Positions 58,342 through 64,000 of a stretch of DNA of 64,000 nt are shown here, piece after piece. How positions within the stretch are numbered: position 1 is the first letter of the stretch; every line of letters starts with the position of its first letter. Source of the stretch: Paraburkholderia flava (GTDB taxonomy: Bacteria > Pseudomonadota > Gammaproteobacteria > Burkholderiales > Burkholderiaceae); the NCBI RefSeq assembly GCF_004359985.1, contig NZ_SMRO01000002.1, positions 1,747,135-1,811,134 on the forward strand, written 5' to 3'. Made by a program: the position numbers and the translations under genes. Below the pieces are notes generated by a model. The model was not told where the DNA came from. It searched no databases and worked only from the letters and a program-made list of their open reading frames with translations.

Positions 58342-59250
58342 TCAAAACTGATAGTTCACCGACACATCCACCACCGCATTCGTCGAGCTCTGCGTGATCG
58401 GACTATGCGACGCCCGACCCACCAGTTGCTCGATCGCGCCGTCGGCAGTCATGAACCAGTGCTTGCGGAAAAACCAGACCATCGTGATGCCCGCGCCGAA
58501 CGACTTCATCCCCGCGTTCGCCGAGTAGCGCGGGTAGCCGGAGCGTGCCGACTGTTCGCTGCTGACGCCGAACCAGCGGTTCATGTAGCGCGAATCCGCG
58601 AACGTGACGGTCGGGCCGCCGAACCAGTAAAACTTCTCCGAGCTGCCGGGCAACGGCATGTACGCGCTGAAGTCGCCGATCCAGCCGTCGGTGCCGCCGA
58701 GGCTGCGACGAATGTCCGCGCGCAGCACCAGCGGGAAGTCCTTCGAGATCACGTAGTCGGTTGCAATCTTGATCTCCGGCGCCGCGTTGATGTTGCCGAG
58801 GCCGTGCAGATGTTGCTGGTCGTCGGCCGCACGGCGGCCGAGATCGTACGCGATCGCGATGCTGGTGCGCCAGTGCGTGCCGTTGATAACGTTCGCGCCG
58901 ATTCCGTCGCCCGTCGACGCGAAGAACAGATCGCGATAGCGCAGATCGAAGCTCGGTCCAACCATCATGTGGTAGCGGTCCGCACCGTCGTAGCGCGGCT
59001 GAAACGTCGTCGCTGCACCGAGGCGGAACGCCCAGTCGGGCTGCTTCTCGCCATATAGTTTTTGCAGCGGAATCCCGGACGAATACTGCCATTCCGCAAG
59101 CGGCGACGGCGTTTGCGCGTGCGCGGCCGTACTCATCGAAGCGGCATAGCCGCAGACGATCGTGACCACAGCGGCCGTCCCTCGACTGCCCCATTGCCAC
59201 CCTCGCTTCGATATCCGCTTCTTCGGCGATATTCTCGTGTCGATCCGCAT
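58342..59250 (-). CDS. MipA/OmpV-family outer-membrane protein (302 aa)
   Basis: After a signal peptide (TAAVVTIVCGYAASMSTAAHAQ, cut near 46) the protein is beta-rich: WAFRLGAATTFQPRYDGADRY, PSFDLRYRDLFFASTGDGIG, FGAGITMVWFFRKHWFMTADGA, and ends in Phe (VSVNYQF), the outer-membrane barrel signature. MipA proteins scaffold murein enzymes, while OmpV-like ones are osmotic or antibiotic-related porins; which applies here is not clear. GGGAG is the ribosome site. Confidence 0.87.
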   Translation of the reverse strand: MRIDTRISPKKRISKRGWQWGSRGTAAVVTIVCGYAASMSTAAHAQTPSPLAEWQYSSGIPLQKLYGEKQPDWAFRLGAATTFQPRYDGADRYHMMVGPSFDLRYRDLFFASTGDGIGANVINGTHWRTSIAIAYDLGRRAADDQQHLHGLGNINAAPEIKIATDYVISKDFPLVLRADIRRSLGGTDGWIGDFSAYMPLPGSSEKFYWFGGPTVTFADSRYMNRWFGVSSEQSARSGYPRYSANAGMKSFGAGITMVWFFRKHWFMTADGAIEQLVGRASHSPITQSSTNAVVDVSVNYQF

Positions 59251-59616
59251 TCTTTGAACTCCCGGCGATGCGCCGGCGGCGGTGCCGGCAAAAAGCGGCG
59301 ATTAAACGCGTGCGGGTCACCCGACGCGGTCGCCATCGTGTAAGAACGACGCGGCCGGAATACAGATTCCGCCGCAACCGGAACGCATGCACATCGATCA
59401 GCCTGGCGGCAGGTCAGATTTGCAGGTCCGGCGCGAGGTGTTCAGCAAACGGCGTTCCTGGGGACGGTGTAACGCGAAGGCGGGATGAAAAGCGGAGAAT
59501 GCGGAGAACAGGAAATGCCCGCGCAGGCCACGCTGGCATGGGCGCAGGGAGAAGGCAGCGACTTGCTTAGGTGAGTGACGACGCGCATCCATGGTGCGGG
59601 ACGAGCGCCGTGACGC
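59251..59616. other. Gap upstream of the mipA-like gene
   Basis: 366 bases holding the promoter side of the mipA-like gene (minus) and the downstream end of the 75-aa gene (minus). No gene, repeat or clear hairpin was recognised. Confidence 0.3.
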
Positions 59617-59844
59617 TCATTCGGTCCTGTACCAGACGCGGATGCCCGAATACCAGTGACTGACGCTGGTATCGTCGCCGCTGCCGAACGTCGACAGACT
59701 TTCGATGTTGATCACGTCTACGCCATGCTCGGCGATCCAGCCGTTCGCGCGCTCGACGAGGGCCGCGGCGTTTTCGTAGGTGTGCCCCTTGATCAGGTGG
59801 CGTTGCACCACCTGACGTTCGAAATCGGCAAAAGCGATTTTCAT
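59617..59844 (-). CDS. Small conserved-looking hypothetical protein (75 aa)
   Basis: MKIAFADFERQVVQRHLIKG, a predicted helical region AAALVERANGWIAEHGVDVINIES, then a Gly/Ser-rich link and HWYSGIRVWYRTE. No signal peptide; probably cytoplasmic. GGAG lies 8 bases before the ATG and a strong hairpin lies just upstream, supporting a real, regulated gene. I do not recognise the family; short proteins of this form occur in Burkholderia but I cannot name one. Confidence 0.6.
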   Translation of the reverse strand: MKIAFADFERQVVQRHLIKGHTYENAAALVERANGWIAEHGVDVINIESLSTFGSGDDTSVSHWYSGIRVWYRTE

Positions 59845-59860
59845 CGATGTCTCCTGTCGA

Positions 59861-59890
59861 CCCGAGTTAGCGCTTTAGCGCTTACTCGGG
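59861..59890. promoter_or_regulatory. 30-base imperfect palindrome upstream of the 75-aa gene
   Basis: CCCGAGT (59861-59867) and ACTCGGG (59884-59890) enclose two AGCGCT hexamers; only two T-T pairs break the symmetry. It is 17 bases before the small-gene ATG on the minus strand, so it is in or near the 5-prime leader. It may be a regulatory RNA hairpin, an operator, or a terminator for the SPINDLY gene (stop at 59983). Confidence 0.6.
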
Positions 59891-59982
59891 TCCCATGCAA
59901 GCGGCAAAGCTGTTTTTGTGCATCGCACCGATCCATGTTCGTCGCGTGTCGTTGCCGGAGCCAGTCTAGCAAATACGCCTGC

Positions 59983-62406
59983 TTAACGGTCGATATGCGT
60001 CGCCCCGATTTCCCCGTACGCGGCCTCGATCTGCCGCGCGAAACGCACCCCGTCCATCAGCGGCGAACGCTCCATCCGGCCGCGCAGATCACGGCGCAAG
60101 GTCGCGAGTGCCGGCAGGTCGGCAGCGAGCGCCAGTGCGGTGCGCACGAACGCGTCGTCGGTGAATGCGGCGAGCTCCGCGAGGCCGAGATTCGTCAACT
60201 GACTCAGCCCCCCGCGACCGACCGCCGTCTGCCCGACGCGGGTGACGACCGGCACGCCCATCCACAACGCGTCGAGGCTCGTGGTGTGGCCGTTGTACGG
60301 CAACGTGTCGAGCCCGATGTCGATGCCGCAATAGCTCGCGAGATAGTCCGCTCGCGGCCGGAACGGCACGAACGCGAGGCGCGCGATATCGATGCCCTGC
60401 GCTGCCGCACGCGCGGAAAGCCGTTCGCGTGCAATGCCGGGGGCGGCCATCAACACGAGCCGCGCGTCGGTCAGCGCGCTCATGACGCCCGCCCACATCC
60501 GCAGCGTTCGATCGGTCAGCTTGCACGGATTGTTCAGACAACCGAAGGTCACGTAGCCGTTTGCGAGTGCCGGCAGCGGGCCGGGTTCCGGCGGATTCGC
60601 CATCAACGGGTCGTAGCACCAGAACGTGTCGGCGAGCCGCACTGACTGTTCGCGGTAGTGCGCGCCGTGCTCCGGCGGATCGAGATGCGGATCGGTGAAA
60701 CGATAGTCCATTGCCTCGAGCCCGGTCGTGCCTGGGTAAGCGAGCCATGCGACCTGTACCGGCGCAGGCTTGCGCGCAAATACCAATGGACGTCCATCGG
60801 CCATGTGCATCGTCAGGTCGACGAGGATGTCGATGCCGTCGTCGCGAATCGTGCGTGCGAGCTGCGCATCGTCGAGCGCGCGGACATCGCGCCACACGTC
60901 CGCATGCTGCGCGAGACGCGCGGTCATCGCATCGGGACGCTCGACGTTCGCATAGCAGACGATCTCGAATGCGCTGCGATCATGATGCGCGAGCAGCGGC
61001 ATCAGGAACAGCGCCTGGCAGTGGTCGCGGAAATCCGCGGACACGTAGCCGATACGCAACCGTTGCGACGACCCGTGGCGACGTACCGTGCTGTCGTGAG
61101 AAAAACGGGCGGACCGCAGCGGGGCCTCATGAAGCGCAGACCATCGATGCGCTTCGTCGAGCACCGTACGCGCATCGTCGGACTGAAACGTCAACGCGTA
61201 CAGCAGGTTGCTGTGTGCGATCACTTTGTCCGCATCGCAATCGATCGCGCAACGGTAGCTCACGATCGCTTCATCGAGTGCACCGCCATCCTTCAGCACG
61301 TTGCCGAGATTATTGTGGCTCACCGAATGCGTCGGCTCGACTGCAAGCGCACGGCGGATGCATGCTTCGGCTTCCTCGATACGGCCGAGCGTCCGGTGCA
61401 GGTTGCCCAGGTTGTTATGCGCGGCGACGTGTGCCGGCCGCAGTTGCAACGCCTGTTCGAACGCCTGGGCGGCGGCATCGAATGCGCCCCGCTGCTTCAG
61501 CACGTTGCCAAGATTGTTGTACGCGTCCGCGTGGTCCGGCTGCAGTTCGATCGCGCGACGATAGTGGGAGAGCGCATCCTCGTGACGGCCAAGCGCATGC
61601 GCGGCATTGCCGAGGTTGTAGGCGATATCCGCAGAGGATGGATCGAATGCGGCTGCACGCTCGATCAGTGCGAATGCTTCGGTGGCGTCACCCGCGTCAC
61701 GCCGTTCGAGCAACGCGACGCCAAGATTCGCGTGTGCCGCTGCACTGTGCAGGTCTGCTTTTACCGCGTCTCGCAGCAACGCGATCGCTTCGTCATGCCG
61801 TCCAGCAGCGCGCAGCAATGTGCCGAGGTTTGTCAGCGCACCCGCATGGAGTCCGCCCGTAAGAGCGCGACGATACGCTGCTTCCGCGCGCGCCGTGTCG
61901 CCGAGCAACCGGTACGTATTGCCCAGATTATTCGATGCATCGACGTTGGCGGGTTCGCGCGCGAGCACGGCTTCATATTCGGCTGCCGCATCGTGCAGAT
62001 CACCACACGCGTGCAACGTATCGGCCAGCAACATGCGGGCATCGGTGAGTGTCGCGTCGTCCGCGAGCAGCAAGCAGCATGCGTCGATCGCTTCGTCGAA
62101 CTGCCGCAGTGTCGCGAGAATTTGTGCGCGCCCCAGGCGGTAACGCGATTCGCGCGGCGCGTACTCGAGTGCGACCTCGACGCAGGCGAGCGCCTGTGCT
62201 GTCCGGCCGCATTGCAGTTCGAGAATGCCGAGCCGGAAGCGCGTGTCCGCATGGGTCGGTTCGTCGGTGAGGATTGCTTCGTAGCTCACGCGCGCGGCAG
62301 CGAGATCGCCGGCGAGATGCAGTGCCCTGGCGTTCGCGATCTGCGTTACGTGCGTGGGATCGAACGCACTGCCCTGCTCTTCCTGTTCGGCTTCGTGCGT
62401 CGTCAT
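59983..62406 (-). CDS. TPR-containing O-GlcNAc-transferase-like (SPINDLY, GT41) protein (807 aa)
   Basis: Residues about 20-430 are some 11-12 tetratricopeptide repeats with the NNLGNVLK pattern repeated (ADAYNNLGNVLKQRGAFDAA and so on). Residues about 440-800 are the GT41 domain: RLRIGYVSADFRDHCQALFL, PVQVAWLAYPGTTGLEAMDY, NGYVTFGCLNNPCKLTDRTL and DTLPYNGHTTSLDALWMGVP. Such enzymes glycosylate proteins on Ser/Thr (or fucosylate them) or work on Cys. The target is unknown. It follows the TPR/ATP-grasp gene by 15 bases, likely in one operon with it and the serC-like gene. Confidence 0.9.
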   Translation of the reverse strand: MTTHEAEQEEQGSAFDPTHVTQIANARALHLAGDLAAARVSYEAILTDEPTHADTRFRLGILELQCGRTAQALACVEVALEYAPRESRYRLGRAQILATLRQFDEAIDACCLLLADDATLTDARMLLADTLHACGDLHDAAAEYEAVLAREPANVDASNNLGNTYRLLGDTARAEAAYRRALTGGLHAGALTNLGTLLRAAGRHDEAIALLRDAVKADLHSAAAHANLGVALLERRDAGDATEAFALIERAAAFDPSSADIAYNLGNAAHALGRHEDALSHYRRAIELQPDHADAYNNLGNVLKQRGAFDAAAQAFEQALQLRPAHVAAHNNLGNLHRTLGRIEEAEACIRRALAVEPTHSVSHNNLGNVLKDGGALDEAIVSYRCAIDCDADKVIAHSNLLYALTFQSDDARTVLDEAHRWSALHEAPLRSARFSHDSTVRRHGSSQRLRIGYVSADFRDHCQALFLMPLLAHHDRSAFEIVCYANVERPDAMTARLAQHADVWRDVRALDDAQLARTIRDDGIDILVDLTMHMADGRPLVFARKPAPVQVAWLAYPGTTGLEAMDYRFTDPHLDPPEHGAHYREQSVRLADTFWCYDPLMANPPEPGPLPALANGYVTFGCLNNPCKLTDRTLRMWAGVMSALTDARLVLMAAPGIARERLSARAAAQGIDIARLAFVPFRPRADYLASYCGIDIGLDTLPYNGHTTSLDALWMGVPVVTRVGQTAVGRGGLSQLTNLGLAELAAFTDDAFVRTALALAADLPALATLRRDLRGRMERSPLMDGVRFARQIEAAYGEIGATHIDR

Positions 62407-62421
62407 GATTGCGCTCGCATG

Positions 62422-63792
62422 TCAGGCGGGAATGCGTGAGCGCTCGTCCTGCAACTGCTCGAACGCATCGACGATGCGCTGGACAAACGCGTTCTTGTGC
62501 GCGAGCGGACCGTCGACCGTCTCGCGATGGATCAACATCGTCGCATTCGCCTCGAACACGAACACGCGACCGTCCGGCAGCATCGTGAAGTCGATCCCGC
62601 CGTAATCAAAGTCGAGCCGGCGTCCGATCGCTTCGATCGTCCGCATCGCGCGCTCGCCGAGCGCGGCACGCGGGTCTTCGAGAAAACGCCGTTCTTCCGC
62701 GATCTTGTCAGCGTTGTCGAGCATGCCGGCCGTGTAGTAATGGACCATCCACTGCGGCGAAATCGCGAGGTGATACGGAAACGGCTTCCGGTCGACGAAG
62801 ATGATCCGATACTTCCGGTAGTGGCCGTCCGCGCTGCGAAAATCGTCGAAGCGGGTCACGTAGCGCGGCTCGTCCGTCTCCTTCAGTGCGGCCCACAGCG
62901 AATCGAACGATGTGTGCAGCACGAGTCCATCGCCGCCATGTGTCTCGACCGGCCGCATCAGCAGTGGGAATGCGAGGTTCGCGACTTCGAGCCGTTCCGC
63001 GAATGCACGCCTCGATTCCGGCATCCGCACGACGCGAATGCACGGCGCAACCGCGACGCCGTCGATACCGGCCAGCAGTATCGCCATCCGGTGCCGCTGC
63101 GTGCGCGCGACGGCGTCGGGGCGATTCAGCACCGCACGTCCGCAACGCTGGGCGAAACGTTCGAGCCGCGCGGTCAGCGGCGTCGCGATATCGGGTTCAC
63201 CGATCGCGTTGAACACCAGATCGAACGGCGGCAACTGCGCGTCATCGGCATCCGGTGCATAGTCGATCGCGTACTTGATGCGCTCGATCGTGTCGGACGG
63301 CAGCAGCGTGTCGAACGGAATGTTGCCCGACGCGCGCCCTGAACAGAGAATCAGCAGCCTGCGCCGAGGGTTCTGCGCCGGCTCGACAAACACGCGCTGC
63401 AGCGTATAAGCGCGGATCCGATGCCGCTCCGCATCGGCGCGTTGTCCTTGCGCGTCGTAGATTGCCGCGAGATTCTGATGTGCGATCGCGAGATCGGGAT
63501 GCACGTTCAGCGTGTGGGCGTACCAGTGCTTCGCCGTATCGTTGTCGCCGCGCATGTAGTAGACAGTCGCGAGGTTGTAGAGCGCGATCGATGCGAGTTC
63601 CGGCGCGCCTTCCACGATCGTGTCGAAGGTCGCAACCGCGATCCGATGCGCGAGAAAACCGGTCTCGTCGCCGGCCGCCTGCAATGCTTCGGCCAGCGCC
63701 GCATGCAGTTCGAGGTTTAGCGGGTCGGCGTCGAGCGCTCGCTTGATCTGCTCGACGTCGTGGCCGATGACCGGTGTCGTCATGGCATTCAT
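62422..63792 (-). CDS. TPR plus ATP-grasp fusion protein (456 aa)
   Basis: The N-terminal about 130 residues are TPR-like (ALYNLATVYYMRGDNDTAKH and LAIAHQNLAAIYDAQGQRAD). A middle segment LLILCSGRASGNIPFDTLL follows, then an ATP-grasp domain (about 240-440) with LLMRPVETHGGDGLVL, RKYRIIFVDRKPFPYHLAI and DFDYGGIDFTMLPDGRVFVF ending EANATM, the metal-ligand E-x-N. It is probably a carboxylate-amine ligase or peptide-modifying ligase of unknown substrate. The ATG at 63792 overlaps the serC-like stop (ATGA), which decides the start over the inner ATG at 63783. Confidence 0.82.
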   Translation of the reverse strand: MNAMTTPVIGHDVEQIKRALDADPLNLELHAALAEALQAAGDETGFLAHRIAVATFDTIVEGAPELASIALYNLATVYYMRGDNDTAKHWYAHTLNVHPDLAIAHQNLAAIYDAQGQRADAERHRIRAYTLQRVFVEPAQNPRRRLLILCSGRASGNIPFDTLLPSDTIERIKYAIDYAPDADDAQLPPFDLVFNAIGEPDIATPLTARLERFAQRCGRAVLNRPDAVARTQRHRMAILLAGIDGVAVAPCIRVVRMPESRRAFAERLEVANLAFPLLMRPVETHGGDGLVLHTSFDSLWAALKETDEPRYVTRFDDFRSADGHYRKYRIIFVDRKPFPYHLAISPQWMVHYYTAGMLDNADKIAEERRFLEDPRAALGERAMRTIEAIGRRLDFDYGGIDFTMLPDGRVFVFEANATMLIHRETVDGPLAHKNAFVQRIVDAFEQLQDERSRIPA

Positions 63793-64000
63793 ACGCGTTG
63801 CAGGGAGAATTCGGTCAATGCGTCGCACAGCGTGTCGACGGCTGCTTCGGTGACCGCGTTATACAGCGACGCACGTAGCCCACCCACCGAGCGATGCCCT
63901 TCCAGCCCGACGATGCCGCGCTCGCGCGCGACGTCGACGAAGGACGCATCGAGCCGCGCATCGCCAAACGTGAACGCGACGTTGGTCCGCGAACGCCATG
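63789..64000 (-). CDS. serC: Phosphoserine aminotransferase-like protein, C-terminus only (cut by window end)
   Basis: 70 codons ending in the class V aminotransferase C-terminus: RSRTNVAFTFGDARLDASFV, ERGIVGLEGHRSVGGLRASL and YNAVTEAAVDTLCDALTEF. GHRSVGGxRAS with YNA is the SerC signature. The typical housekeeping serC lies with gyrA/pheA, so this copy, coupled to a TPR/ATP-grasp gene, may be a paralog with a dedicated role; I cannot check the rest of the gene. Confidence 0.85.
   Translation of the reverse strand, partial: WRSRTNVAFTFGDARLDASFVDVARERGIVGLEGHRSVGGLRASLYNAVTEAAVDTLCDALTEFSLQRV

Noticed and set aside
60658..62439. Plus-strand ORF of 593 codons over the SPINDLY gene
   Set aside because: Its repeats only mirror the TPR repeats on the other strand.

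Overview
The window looks like a chromosome or megaplasmid segment of a Burkholderia/Paraburkholderia-type betaproteobacterium. The evidence is high GC with strong third-position GC (which produces long antisense shadow ORFs), red-type RuBisCO, Burkholderia-style trimeric porins, an HpnI-type hopanoid glycosyltransferase, and the flavin-type dihydromethanopterin reductase known from that group. Its first 35 kb encode a nearly continuous C1 programme: methanol oxidation, formaldehyde oxidation on tetrahydromethanopterin (H4MPT), and CO2 fixation by the Calvin cycle, the combination expected of an autotrophic methylotroph.

Region by region. (1) 1-305, minus strand: the start of a DUF447 gene and a stand-alone pqqA. 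(2) 663-9646, plus strand: a compact Calvin operon cbbLSXFPTAE. (3) 9657-23176: H4MPT biosynthesis and formaldehyde-oxidation genes, mostly on the minus strand: DHPS-like protein, dmrB, a sigma-54 activator, folB-like (plus), a cysteine-bearing periplasmic protein, fae, a CitG-like protein, a RimK-like ligase, mch, an ATP-grasp protein, mtdB, mptG and a pterin dehydratase. (4) 23697-35366, plus strand: lanthanide-type methanol dehydrogenase xoxF-xoxG-xoxJ, an unknown periplasmic protein, a CbbR-like LysR regulator, a porin, then mxaRSACKL, with most genes overlapping by 4 bases.

The logic is that XoxF (PQQ plus a lanthanide) makes formaldehyde in the periplasm and XoxG takes the electrons. 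Fae, MtdB and Mch carry the carbon along H4MPT toward formate and CO2, and RuBisCO refixes CO2. The formyltransferase/hydrolase (fhc) genes, formate dehydrogenase and pqqBCDE are not in the window. MxaRSACKL are present without mxaF/mxaI here, which is one of the more interesting points.

(5) 35393-52291 is mixed accessory DNA: a DHA2 exporter with a divergent LysR gene; a truncated hpnJ relic coupled to hpnI; a TctE/TctD-like two-component pair with a porin; a second two-component pair; a CtpA protease; a GntR regulator facing a VOC protein across a perfect 30-bp palindrome; an MFS importer; a GDSL esterase and a small secreted protein. (6) 52502-58284 is a homoprotocatechuate meta-cleavage operon (hpaR divergent from hpaG1-G2-E-D-F-H), with a palindromic operator in the divergent gap. 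(7) 58342-64000 has a MipA-type outer-membrane protein, a 75-aa protein behind a strong hairpin, and a minus-strand run serC-like (cut by the window end), TPR/ATP-grasp protein, TPR/SPINDLY glycosyltransferase.

No rRNA, tRNA, CRISPR array, insertion sequence or integrase was recognised. All calls are from reading the sequence; no database search was run.
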